Assembly (NCBI GenBank): GCA_046328715.1
Contig: JAXLWB010000039.1
Location: 1 to 64,000, forward strand
From: JAXLWB01 sp046328715
GTDB lineage: Bacteria > Chloroflexota > Anaerolineae > Caldilineales > Caldilineaceae
Reading direction: 5' to 3'
Length of the DNA: 64,000 nt
Both the position numbers and the translations under genes were made by a program. The notes under the pieces are model-generated. The model did no database searches, was not told the origin of the DNA, and saw only the letters and a program-made list of their open reading frames with translations. Below, one piece after another: positions 26,965 to 35,632 of the stretch (position 1 is its first letter; the number at the start of each line of letters is the position of its first letter).

Positions 26965-28245
26965 ATGCAAAGCGCGATTACGAGTCAGAGTGACACCATC
27001 TTCAGCCGTGTAAAACGTTGGATGTACCGCGATAATCGTCCCAATTGGCTAGCACGGGTAGCCAATCGCATGTGGGCGACCGTAGCTGCGACCGGGATCA
27101 CCGGCAGTCGTGTGATCACATTGGAGGTGGTCGGGCGCAAGTCGGGTCGGATCATCAGCTTTCCATTGGTCACGGCTGTAGTAGCAGGTGAACGTTATCT
27201 GGTCTCGATGCTGGGTGACAATACACAGTGGGTACAAAATGTGCGTGCTGCCGACGGCCACGCCCTCCTGCGCAGCGGCAGTCGTGAGGAAGTTCAACTT
27301 GTTGAGATCCCAGTCGATCAGCGCGCTCCAATCTTAAAAGCCTATATCCAGCGTGCCGATGGCGCTCGGCCCCACATTCCCATCCATAAGGACGCCCCAC
27401 TGGCTGAATTCGAACAAATTGCAGCAGCATTTCCTGTCCTTCATGTCACTACACGCAATCCGCTACCGAAGTCAACGCCCACGCTCAAGTCGCCACTGGC
27501 ATTCTTCGGCTTTACCTTTGCCTTCTCTGTTCCATTTTGGCTGCTAGGGGCACTAAGTGGCAAACAGCTTTTGCCAGGTCTACCCCTCAGTGCCCTTGCC
27601 CTGATTTGCCCATTACTGGCGGCGCTGCTGATCGTCTACCGCCAAACACAAACCAGCGGCATGACCGCACTGCTGAAACGCTCCTTCGACTATCAACGCA
27701 TTCGCAACAAGTTGTGGGTTCTCCACACCTTTTTGCTGATGCCAGGCGTGATGCTTTTGGAATTTGGCGTGTTGCGCTGGATGGGGACAGCCGTACCAGT
27801 GCCGCGCTTCTCACTGGTAGCAGCACTCGTTCTCTTCCTGGTCACCTTTGTTGCTGGGATCGGCGAGGAATTGGGCTGGACAGGCTATGCTATTGACCCA
27901 CTGCAAGAACGCTTTGGTGCGCTACCTGCGGCCATTCTCTTGGGGTTAATCTGGGCGGTCTGGCACTTTATACCATTGCTGCAAGCCGATCGCTCGCTCA
28001 CCTGGATTGCCTGGTGGACACTTACGACCGTGGCGCAACGCGTGATCATGGTCTGGCTCTACAACCAGAGCGGACGAAGCGTCTTCCTTACCGTGGTTTA
28101 CCACGCCATGATCAATGTCACCTGGCAGCTCTTTCCGGTCAACGGTTCTTTCTACGACCCGCGCATTACGGGGTTGATTGTAACGGGTATAGCTCTGTCC
28201 GTCTCAGTAGTGGGTATGGGTCATCAACCATCCCAAACGACATAA
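26965..28245 (+). CDS. Fusion: deazaflavin-dependent nitroreductase-like domain + CPBP intramembrane protease
   Basis: 426 aa. Residues about 25-165 resemble the DUF385/Ddn family of deazaflavin (F420)-dependent oxidoreductases: ITLEVVGRKSGRIISFPLV, GERYLVSMLGDNTQWVQNVRAA and FPVLHVTTR near its end. From about 170 the protein becomes an eight-helix CPBP domain with GIGEELGWTGYAIDP (E301, E302), WAVWHFIPLL and VYHAMINVTW. All CPBP catalytic positions are present. GGAG lies 8 nt before the ATG and no internal start with a ribosome site was seen at the junction, so it reads as a true fusion. Inferred: a membrane protease sensing or coupled to a redox cofactor. Confidence 0.8.
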   Translation: MQSAITSQSDTIFSRVKRWMYRDNRPNWLARVANRMWATVAATGITGSRVITLEVVGRKSGRIISFPLVTAVVAGERYLVSMLGDNTQWVQNVRAADGHALLRSGSREEVQLVEIPVDQRAPILKAYIQRADGARPHIPIHKDAPLAEFEQIAAAFPVLHVTTRNPLPKSTPTLKSPLAFFGFTFAFSVPFWLLGALSGKQLLPGLPLSALALICPLLAALLIVYRQTQTSGMTALLKRSFDYQRIRNKLWVLHTFLLMPGVMLLEFGVLRWMGTAVPVPRFSLVAALVLFLVTFVAGIGEELGWTGYAIDPLQERFGALPAAILLGLIWAVWHFIPLLQADRSLTWIAWWTLTTVAQRVIMVWLYNQSGRSVFLTVVYHAMINVTWQLFPVNGSFYDPRITGLIVTGIALSVSVVGMGHQPSQTT

Positions 28246-28339
28246 TGATGGCATCAGTGCAATATGATTTTTCAGATCCTTTCTGCTTGGAGATGGTCGT
28301 CCTATCCTTCTCCTTTCTGAGGCGCTACCAGTAGCGGCT

Positions 28340-28687
28340 TCAGTCCAAGAAACCGACCCAACGCAGGATCAGCAGACCAAGCCCCACGACCATCACCGTA
28401 CCAAAGAAGTTGAAGGTATAGCGTGTAGCCTGCTCGGGCAAAAAGGTATCGAAGACATATCCGGTCTCAGCACCATAACGCACGGCGAGCGCAGTAAGTG
28501 GACAGCGCATGCCGTTACCAACGAAAACAACAACCTCGACGGCGAGGAGCGCTAGCGCCAGCCAAAGCCAGATCCCTTGGCTTCCGGTAGCACCCGCGTA
28601 TACCAGAACAAATGTCGAGAGCGCCATAACCAGATAGATGGCGGTATGGATGGTGCGAATGAGCGTGAGAAGTTGTCTGTCAGTCAT
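28340..28687 (-). CDS. Small four-helix membrane protein
   Basis: 115 aa starting MTDRQLLTLIRTIHTAIYLV, with four hydrophobic helices and a conserved-looking loop GNGMRCPLTALAVRYG between the second and third. That NGxRCPLT loop resembles DUF2784-type proteins, but the resemblance is short. The ribosome site GGAGG is 5 nt before the chosen second ATG of a pair. It converges on the fusion gene (94 nt between stops) and follows the thioredoxin-DsbD gene only on the other side of a short spacer. No function is known. Confidence 0.6.
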   Translation of the reverse strand: MTDRQLLTLIRTIHTAIYLVMALSTFVLVYAGATGSQGIWLWLALALLAVEVVVFVGNGMRCPLTALAVRYGAETGYVFDTFLPEQATRYTFNFFGTVMVVGLGLLILRWVGFLD

Positions 28688-28788
28688 CATGACCTCCAAT
28701 TGATCCACTCTACACAGAAGTCGTTTGCACCGATCGACGGGTAACTATCTTTCATATGGCAACACACGATTTCCTCCTTGCAACCCTG

Positions 28789-30264
28789 CTACGCATGACG
28801 ATGTTTATGTTTCTGCGCGGGTGGACGGGGCTTGGGCGACAGTTCACTGCCAATGCGAATCCCCAACTGCGGCAAGAGGGTACGATGCACCAGCAGCACC
28901 AGCCCAGTCGCCGCAAAGGCAATCGCAAAGACGATCAACGAAGAGCTGATCTGGTCCATCCAGGCCGGATGGACCAGCATGACGACCGCCAGTGCCAACA
29001 TCAACATGCCACCGATCAACTTGAGCAGGCGGCCATGCTTTTCTTCGAGCTTGCTCGATTTGAGCGTAAAGACAGCCACCAGGAAAATGCCCAACTCATC
29101 GATTTGGTAGATCAACATATAGAGCAGCAGCAGCAGCCCGAAGGTCACAATCGTCGCTTGCTGCGAGATGAGCAGATTGGTCCAAACTACAGGAAAGCCC
29201 GCCGTACAGGAGAATTCGACCAGCGAGACGCCAGCCGCCAGCACTACAGTTGCGCCGATCATGCCCCAGGTCGACTCGCTGGCATTGAGGACACGGCGCA
29301 TACCACGGTAGATGCTTGGTTTCTTCTCATCGGCGATGGTAAGGGAAAGGCCGCTTTTGTACCAGAAATAGTCCTTGATGTTAACCAAGGCAAATACGAG
29401 CGCCACTAGCGCCACCACGATCTGAATCCAGCCGACAAAGTTGATCACGCTAAACATGGTGAAGAGGCCCGTGATGAAGGCCATGTAGACGAGCGAGGTC
29501 ACAAGCAAGAAGACCAATCCCACCAGAAAGACCTTGCGTCGCGAGCCGGTGTTGAGGGTAAGTGCCAGCAGCATGGAGAGCACCCAGACCGAGCAAGGGT
29601 TGAAGCCATCGACAAAGGCAATCACCGCAGTGCTAACCGCCAACGATTGCGCCGCCAGATCGATCTCGCCGATCAAGGGTAAGGAGAGTCGATCGACCAT
29701 GCTCTGCGTGGCTGCGACCACTGGCGTCGTCACCGCCTGGTTTGCCATCGCCGCGCTGGCCACCTCTTGCACTGGTACGGGAGTTGAAACGGGCGTAGGA
29801 ATACCTGGAATGACGCCAAGCCCAGCATCCCGACAGCCGGAGACGGCGCAGCTTACCACTGCGTTCTCAATTTCGACCGCCAATTCGTCGGTATAGCCGA
29901 CCCAATAGCGGTCACCGATAATAATGGTCGGGACAGCCGACGGTTCAAAACCAAAGGCGGCAGCCATCTGGGTGAAGAGTAGTTGGTTCTGTTCGTGACA
30001 CCAGACCTCATAGGCTCGCACCTCTACATTCGGATAGCGCTGCGCCAGCGTGGCTAGAAACGGTTTGGCTTTGGCACAGTGAGGACAGCCATCGCCCCAG
30101 AAAAAGTAGATAGCGACTGGGTGACTGCTCTGGACTGCCTGTTGCGTTGACAAAGTCGTCTGTGCTTGGGCACCTATTGTTGGGAACAGCAACAGACTTG
30201 CGACTAGGATCGTCATGGTCAACGCGAGCCAAAGATTATGATTACGGTAGATGCGCTGGCGCAT
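28789..30264 (-). CDS. Thioredoxin-like domain fused to a DsbD/CcdA-like membrane domain
   Basis: 491 aa. After a signal peptide (ends near AQA-Q) comes a thioredoxin-like domain with the redox pair CPHC (C60, C63) and the cis-Pro region AVPTIIIGD. A Thr/Pro linker leads to a multi-helix domain with FNPCSVWVLSMLLAL and EFSCTAGFPVVW, the paired membrane cysteines typical of DsbD/CcdA electron carriers. The tail is KHKHRHA-rich, possibly metal-binding. Known: such proteins carry thiol reductant across the membrane. Here the periplasmic/extracytoplasmic and membrane parts are on one chain, in an order opposite to classical DsbD, whose thioredoxin domain is C-terminal. Confidence 0.8.
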   Translation of the reverse strand: MRQRIYRNHNLWLALTMTILVASLLLFPTIGAQAQTTLSTQQAVQSSHPVAIYFFWGDGCPHCAKAKPFLATLAQRYPNVEVRAYEVWCHEQNQLLFTQMAAAFGFEPSAVPTIIIGDRYWVGYTDELAVEIENAVVSCAVSGCRDAGLGVIPGIPTPVSTPVPVQEVASAAMANQAVTTPVVAATQSMVDRLSLPLIGEIDLAAQSLAVSTAVIAFVDGFNPCSVWVLSMLLALTLNTGSRRKVFLVGLVFLLVTSLVYMAFITGLFTMFSVINFVGWIQIVVALVALVFALVNIKDYFWYKSGLSLTIADEKKPSIYRGMRRVLNASESTWGMIGATVVLAAGVSLVEFSCTAGFPVVWTNLLISQQATIVTFGLLLLLYMLIYQIDELGIFLVAVFTLKSSKLEEKHGRLLKLIGGMLMLALAVVMLVHPAWMDQISSSLIVFAIAFAATGLVLLVHRTLLPQLGIRIGSELSPKPRPPAQKHKHRHA

Positions 30265-30368
30265 AAGCTATCTGTTCCTTTCCAAATCTGCTGTTGTGTT
30301 GCCCTGGCGCTAACTTGATGGCCATGCGGGTTGGGGCGAGTTTGGCAACACCAACGCAGCTTTACTTC

Positions 30369-31316
30369 CTACACTCTGCCTGCCGTGATCGATCCAATCG
30401 CCATCAGGCTGAAGATCATCACGTCCATCACGATATGGATCAACCAGGCCCAAACAAAACCCTTGGTCTCGATCATGGCCTTGCCTAGTAGCCAGCCCAG
30501 GAACGTCGCCATTAGCACACCCGTCACGCCGTAGGGGACACCGTTGTAGTGGCCGAGGCCAAAGAGGGCAGCGGCAAGATAAACGGCCTGGCGATCACCG
30601 ATCACTTTGTGCAGAGATGCCAACAGCGCAGCCCGATAGGTCATCTCTTCGTTGAAGGCATTGAGCAGCGCCATCAATAGAACAGCGGGCAGGATCGGTA
30701 GTGCCAACGGCAAGGCATCCAACTTGGACCAGGCAGCGACAGACAGAAAGATGCCCAACACAACAATTGCGCCACCCAAGACTCGCCAGCCAAAGCGGCT
30801 CCACGGTTCGGTGCTCTTCATGCCAAAGAGCCATTCCGGCGCAGCAGGGGCATCCAGTTGCCCTTTGACTAGAAAGAAGTCAGCACGACGGAAACCAAGC
30901 AGCAGCAAGCTGGCAATCATCACCAGTGAAACTATCAACCGAATCCCCTGCTCACCCAGCATCGTCACAGCAAAGGTGGCACCGCTATAGTTAAATTGAG
31001 TTTGCCACCAATCGAGTTGGGTCAGGCGGAACAGCAGTTCAGGAGCTAGATAGATGAGCGCTAACAGGACAAAGTAGCTACGGAGGGAGCGTATCGATTG
31101 CCAGCCAACGCTGAGCAAGGCAAGCGCAGCCAAGAATGCGATCTTCGTCCACTTCAGCCAGCTTGGCACGCCGCCACCGAATTCGAGAAAATAGATGTCA
31201 GGCAGCGCAGAGACGAGCAACATCACGCCCCACGCCATCCACAAAAGTGACTTCGATTCAGTGCGGCGCACCGATGCGCTACCCGTCGGTTGCTTCACAA
31301 ACGATACGGTTGACAT
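30369..31316 (-). CDS. CPBP family intramembrane protease
   Basis: 315 aa with about eight helices. The catalytic helix reads NAFNEEMTYRAALLASL (E223, E224, R228), followed by GLGHYNGVPYG and WLIHIVMDVMIF carrying the expected histidines. It differs from the other CPBP proteins here by a long soluble loop (about 145-175: FFLVKGQLDAPAAPEWLFG). A similar loop occurs in CPBP proteins encoded next to small-molecule transporters, but no partner is seen here. AAAGGAAT precedes the ATG. It is transcribed toward the thioredoxin-DsbD gene with about 105 nt between. Confidence 0.85.
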   Translation of the reverse strand: MSTVSFVKQPTGSASVRRTESKSLLWMAWGVMLLVSALPDIYFLEFGGGVPSWLKWTKIAFLAALALLSVGWQSIRSLRSYFVLLALIYLAPELLFRLTQLDWWQTQFNYSGATFAVTMLGEQGIRLIVSLVMIASLLLLGFRRADFFLVKGQLDAPAAPEWLFGMKSTEPWSRFGWRVLGGAIVVLGIFLSVAAWSKLDALPLALPILPAVLLMALLNAFNEEMTYRAALLASLHKVIGDRQAVYLAAALFGLGHYNGVPYGVTGVLMATFLGWLLGKAMIETKGFVWAWLIHIVMDVMIFSLMAIGSITAGRV

Positions 31317-31673
31317 TGGATATTCCTTTCAATGGTCTGGCACAAGCAAGTGTAAGACGATTCATACTTGGCGTGAACTGAGCGTACCATACAGTCACGC
31401 TCAGTGGCTTGTGCCTCTGGCGTGTCTTGAACCTAGCCAAGCGAAGAGTTTTAAGCGAAGAGAGGGCATGCTTATGACAAAAAACTGTCTATTTGTCGAG
31501 GTATGACACTAGCAAAGTGGAGAGTCTAGCACCATGCAGCAAGAGCGCGATAATAGATCGATTCAGAACATTTTTTTGTGCAAGTGGCAAGTGGCAGGTT
31601 ATACGGGTAAAGATGCAACTTGCAACCTGCTCCTCGCCCCCTGTCCCTACTTCATGATTCATGGAGGTGTACA
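31317..31673. other. Divergent intergenic region with nested palindromes
   Basis: About 360 bases separate the CPBP and AOR genes, transcribed away from each other. They contain the nested inverted repeats at 31339-31415 and, just before the AOR start, the ribosome site GGAGG. No gene was seen. Confidence 0.55.
31339..31415. repeat. Nested inverted repeats (possible operator or cruciform)
   Basis: The outer arms GGCACAAGC (31339-31347) and GCTTGTGCC (31407-31415) and inner arms ACTGAGCGT (31377-31385) and ACGCTCAGT (31397-31405) are all exact. The site sits in a divergent promoter region. Confidence 0.6.
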
Positions 31674-33548
31674 ATGGCCGCAAGTTACAACGGCAAAATT
31701 CTCCACGTAGACCTCACCGACCAACGCCAATGGATTGAAGAGCCTAGCGAATTGATCTACCGACGTTATCTAGGTGGAGGTGCGCTGGCTACCTATTTCA
31801 TGTTGCGCGACATTCCACCTGGCATCGATCCCCTTGGCCCTGAGAACCTGCTGATCTTTACCACCAGTGTCATCAATGGGCTGCCACTCTCTGGTGCCAA
31901 TCGCTACACCGCAGCGGGCAAGTCACCCTTGACGGGCGGCTTTGGCGAGGCCGAGGCAGGCGGTTATTGGGGGCCCGAACTCAAACGCTCTGGCTTCGAC
32001 GGCATTGTGGTTCATGGCAAAGCAACCCAACCCGTCTATCTTTTTGTCCATGACGGCGTCTGTGAGTTTCGGGATGCCCAGCATTACTGGGGCAAACTCG
32101 CCGACGAGGTGCAAGAAGGGCTGGAAAAAGAGCTGGGCGACAAACAGATTTGCGTCCTGCAGACCGGCATCGGCGGCGAGCAACATGTGCTCTATGCTGC
32201 AATCACCAATCAGTTGCGTCACTTTCATGGCCGGGCTGGATTGGGTGCCGTGATGGGCAGCAAAAACCTCAAGGCAATTGTCACCCGCGGTCATGGGCGG
32301 TTGACACCCGTCGTGCGCGAGGACACAAATGGTGTCCTCAAATGGGTGCGCGAGCACTACGACCAGGAAAACGATGGAATGCACCTGCATGGCACCGCCG
32401 GCGGCATTATGGGATTGGACAGGGATGGCATTTTGCCCACTCACAACTTTCGGGACGGCTCGTTTGCCGAGGCCGAGGCTATCTGTGGGCAGACGATGTC
32501 GAACACGATTCTGGTCGACCGTGGCACATGCTTCTCCTGTGCCGTTGCTTGTAAACGTGAAGTCGAGGTTGCCGAGCGGGATGTCTCGCCCAAATTTGGC
32601 GGCATGGAGTATGAGATCATCGGTGCCCTTGGTTCACTCTGCGGTGTGGGTAATCTGAAAGCGGTGGCCGAAGCGTCGCAGTGGGTCAACCGTTACGTGC
32701 TGGACGGCATTTCTACTGGAGTAGCGATTGCCTTCGCCATGGAATGTTACGAGAATGGCATCCTGACCAAAGCCGATACCGATGGCATCGAGTTGACCTG
32801 GGGCAATGCCGACGCCATGATCGCCATGATCCACAAGATTGCCCACCGTGAAGGCTTAGGCAACCTGCTGGCCGACGGTGTCAAACGGGCTGCGGCCAAT
32901 CTTGGCCGCGGTTCAGAACGTTTTGCCGTGCATGTCAAGGGTCAGGAATTTCCCATGCACGAACCGCGCGGCAAACGCAGTCTGGCGCTCGCCTATGCGC
33001 TTTCCCCCACCGGGGCCGACCACATGGAGGCAATCCACGACCCTGCTTTTGAAGGGCTTGGTTCCTTGGACAATGGGCTGAGCGAGGCCGGCTTGATCGA
33101 GCCGGTGGATCGCATGGATCTGGGACCGAAAAAGGTGCAGACTTACTTCTATGCCCAGGCGATCTGGAATCTCTACAACAGCATCGGCATGTGCGACTTC
33201 GTCGGCATTCCGATTGGCCCGCTCAAGCTCAAACCGCTCAATGACTACATCAATGCCGCCACCGGCTGGGATATGAGCCTGTGGGAGTTGCTCAAGGTCG
33301 GCGAACGGGCTAACACCATGGCCCGCCTCTTCAACATGCGTGAAGGCTTCACCAACGCCGACGATGGTCTGCCGCAACGCATGTTTGAACCGCTGCAAAA
33401 CGGCAAACTCAAGGGCGAAGCCATCGACCGTGGCGAATTTGAACGTGCCCGTAGCCTCTATTATCAAATGGCCGGTTGGGATGGTGGAGGTAACCCCACC
33501 ATCGCCAAACTCGCCGAGTTGGATCTGTTGTGGGCGAATCAGAATTGA
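31674..33548 (+). CDS. Aldehyde:ferredoxin oxidoreductase (AOR family, tungsto/molybdopterin)
   Basis: 624 aa. The start MAASYNGKILHVDLT is preceded by GGAGG. The Fe4S4 ligands are CFSCAVAC (C286, C289, C293) with the fourth in GMCDFVG (C507), the spacing of known AORs. The N-terminal region includes NRYTAAGKSPLTGGFGEAEA and the conserved GRAGLGAVMGSKNLKAI, which bind the pterin cofactor. Known: the enzymes oxidise aldehydes to acids with ferredoxin as acceptor, or run in reverse, under low oxygen. The aldehyde is not predictable. No pterin-synthesis gene or ferredoxin is nearby. The region upstream has a palindrome cluster that may regulate it. Confidence 0.9.
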   Translation: MAASYNGKILHVDLTDQRQWIEEPSELIYRRYLGGGALATYFMLRDIPPGIDPLGPENLLIFTTSVINGLPLSGANRYTAAGKSPLTGGFGEAEAGGYWGPELKRSGFDGIVVHGKATQPVYLFVHDGVCEFRDAQHYWGKLADEVQEGLEKELGDKQICVLQTGIGGEQHVLYAAITNQLRHFHGRAGLGAVMGSKNLKAIVTRGHGRLTPVVREDTNGVLKWVREHYDQENDGMHLHGTAGGIMGLDRDGILPTHNFRDGSFAEAEAICGQTMSNTILVDRGTCFSCAVACKREVEVAERDVSPKFGGMEYEIIGALGSLCGVGNLKAVAEASQWVNRYVLDGISTGVAIAFAMECYENGILTKADTDGIELTWGNADAMIAMIHKIAHREGLGNLLADGVKRAAANLGRGSERFAVHVKGQEFPMHEPRGKRSLALAYALSPTGADHMEAIHDPAFEGLGSLDNGLSEAGLIEPVDRMDLGPKKVQTYFYAQAIWNLYNSIGMCDFVGIPIGPLKLKPLNDYINAATGWDMSLWELLKVGERANTMARLFNMREGFTNADDGLPQRMFEPLQNGKLKGEAIDRGEFERARSLYYQMAGWDGGGNPTIAKLAELDLLWANQN

Positions 33549-33627
33549 GTAGTTCGAGGACGAAGCGAATACTGCAGTAGGCATGTTGACCATCCGAACG
33601 ATATGCCAGATTCTCTTCACAAGGAGG

Positions 33628-33684
33628 CCGTAGGACAGTGAGTTAGGTCATACCTTGTCATTTGCCTGTCCCACTGTCCTACGG
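33628..33684. repeat. Hairpin repeat built of ACAGT octads, after the AOR gene
   Basis: The arms CCGTAGGACAGTG (33628-33640) and CACTGTCCTACGG (33672-33684) are exact reverse complements. The site lies between the convergent AOR and CPBP stops and could act as a terminator. The same word pattern recurs at 49655-49690 and 58115-58192. Confidence 0.65.
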
Positions 33685-34461
33685 TTTTACCGTCCCTCGG
33701 CCCACTACAAAGGTCAGATACGGCAGCACCATCGCAATCGCCATCCAGATCAGCGCTGCCTGTTGACCACTATTGGCCATGCTGCCGGCGGCAAGGATGG
33801 GAATCACCGTGTCCACAGCCGCATGCACTAATGCTGGTGCCCAGATGGTGTTCCGTCCTTGCTCATAAAGATGAGCAAAGGGAAACGACGAAATGATCGA
33901 CAGTGCCACTGCCATACCACCAACGATGAGGCCCTGGTTCCACAGAATAGGCAGATGGCTCAGGGCAAAGAGCAACACCGCCAACCATGCCGCCTGCCAA
34001 AAGGTGCGACCTTGGCGCAGATGTCCAAAGAGAAAAGCTCGATAAAGCACCTCTTCCGCCACACCGTGCAGCGCAAAGATGCCGACCATGATCCACAGCC
34101 AATTAGGCGGTAGTGTCCATCGATACCCCGTCAGCCAGGTTATCAATGGGTAGGCGGCAAGCTGAAGCACGGCAATCAAGAGTGCCACCCCCATGGCTCG
34201 CCAACCAGGCCAGCCGAATCCTAAATCTCGGAACACGAAATGCCAGTTCTGTTTGAACAGTCCAATTTCCACCACCACCGCTGCAATCAGTACCGCTGCA
34301 GTGATGAGTAAGGCATTCTCCGTGGGAAGCGCATCACCTAGCAGGCGCGCCACCCCCTCTAGGGTGCCGTAAATCAAAAGAAAACCAAGAATAAACCTCA
34401 CCATCATCGGTGATGAACGGATCGTTGGAAGCGTAGTCTCCTTCATCCAGGTCGTCATCAT
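33679..34461 (-). CDS. CPBP family intramembrane protease (paralogue of the one at 40466)
   Basis: 260 aa, about eight helices. Catalytic motif ALHGVAEEVLYRAFLFGHLRQ, then LSHLPILWNQG and APALVHAAVDTVI. About three quarters of residues match the 40466-41242 protein by eye over the whole length, including a near-identical stretch from YPLITWLTGYRWTLPPNWLW. The start was set at the first ATG of a pair preceded by AAAGGAGAGGAG; an earlier ATG fourteen codons back is possible. It follows the GAPDH gene with about 45 nt between and ends inside the hairpin region. Confidence 0.88.
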   Translation of the reverse strand: MMTTWMKETTLPTIRSSPMMVRFILGFLLIYGTLEGVARLLGDALPTENALLITAAVLIAAVVVEIGLFKQNWHFVFRDLGFGWPGWRAMGVALLIAVLQLAAYPLITWLTGYRWTLPPNWLWIMVGIFALHGVAEEVLYRAFLFGHLRQGRTFWQAAWLAVLLFALSHLPILWNQGLIVGGMAVALSIISSFPFAHLYEQGRNTIWAPALVHAAVDTVIPILAAGSMANSGQQAALIWMAIAMVLPYLTFVVGRGTVKP

Positions 34462-34506
34462 ATGCTCCTCTCCTTTTATTAATTTGCAGACAGTGAATGG
34501 CATTCC

Positions 34507-35568
34507 TCAAGCGATAACTGGGCTGCTGACGGGTACAAACTCGCGCATCAGCCCTAACGCTGCGTCCGTTTTCTGAATCGATGTTGCCCCATCTTCTTCG
34601 ATAGCGGTGAGGGCACGGATGGCATCGATGGTCTCAGGCACCACAATGGCTTGGTTATAGACTTGATAGTTGTAAAAGAGTTCGTTGCCCACCACGGTCA
34701 CGCCGTCGGCCCACAGGCCAACTTCCCACATGTCACCGCGCGGACGGCCCAGGTCGGACATTAATTCCAGCGTGCTATTGAGGGCGACCAAACCATCGGC
34801 CATCTGCAGAAAGGCAATGCGTGGTGCCGCACGGAAAGCCGCTAACACTTCTTCTCGGCTGGCAGGGCGAGTGAGTTCCACACTCCAAGAATGCAAATGG
34901 CTGGTCGTGTGCGCCGCCACGAGCGCCACTGTCATCACATCCAACGTGGGGTCAACGGTCTGTGCATCCGGCCCTTGATGCGAGGGAATCACCTTCTCAG
35001 GAACCACGGTGTTCATCACACCCGTGTGGTCCGATTCCCAGGGGTCGGTGGCGCGGCGCACCAAGACCCCGCGTGCTTTGGCAAGCAAACCAGCCTGTTT
35101 TAAGGCACCGAGCGTGCGTACAATGCTGGTTGTGTTGCAGGAAACCACACGCGTACCATTGCGTCCGAGCGCAGTGGTGTAGTTTGCTTGGGCCACAAAT
35201 GAGTGGCCAGTCAATTCGTGCTTCTCACCACCCTGAAAGATTGCTTTCACACCGGCTGCTCGATAGAGGTCGAGGTTTTTCGAGGCAATCTTCTTCGGCG
35301 TAGCATCGGCAATGATATCGACTTTGCCCAGTAAATCATCAAGACTACCCATGATTGGAATGCCACTCGCCCGCATCTCAACCAGCGCCTGTGGGGTAGC
35401 CCCATAGATCGGGTAACCCTTTTCGCGCGCCACCTTGATACGCCAGTCGGTAACTACATCCACCACCCCGACCAACTCCATGTCCGTTTGCGCCACGACC
35501 GCATCCGCAATGCGTTTGCCAATGACGCCGTAGCCGTTGACTGCGACTCGTACTTTATGATGTTTCAT
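34507..35568 (-). CDS. Type II (archaeal-type) glyceraldehyde-3-phosphate dehydrogenase
   Basis: 353 aa from MKHHKVRVAVNGYGVIGKRI, with AAAGGAG 8 nt upstream. The Rossmann turn GYGVIGKR is followed by VVSCNTTSI, whose Cys (C144) is the expected catalytic thiol. The overall pattern (ATPKKIASKNLDLYRAAG, RRATDPWESD) matches the archaeal class II enzyme rather than the bacterial one with its ASCTTN motif. Known: NAD(P)-dependent interconversion of glyceraldehyde-3-phosphate and 1,3-bisphosphoglycerate. It sits downstream of a serine hydrolase and upstream of a CPBP protease, not in a glycolytic operon. A bacterial genome normally has a class I enzyme too, so this may be an acquired or specialised copy. 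Confidence 0.88.
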   Translation of the reverse strand: MKHHKVRVAVNGYGVIGKRIADAVVAQTDMELVGVVDVVTDWRIKVAREKGYPIYGATPQALVEMRASGIPIMGSLDDLLGKVDIIADATPKKIASKNLDLYRAAGVKAIFQGGEKHELTGHSFVAQANYTTALGRNGTRVVSCNTTSIVRTLGALKQAGLLAKARGVLVRRATDPWESDHTGVMNTVVPEKVIPSHQGPDAQTVDPTLDVMTVALVAAHTTSHLHSWSVELTRPASREEVLAAFRAAPRIAFLQMADGLVALNSTLELMSDLGRPRGDMWEVGLWADGVTVVGNELFYNYQVYNQAIVVPETIDAIRALTAIEEDGATSIQKTDAALGLMREFVPVSSPVIA

Positions 35569-35632
35569 GTCTTTTTCTCCTTTGTTTCGATCCGAAAACG
35601 TTCTGTGTGCAACGCTCACTCAATCAACCAGC

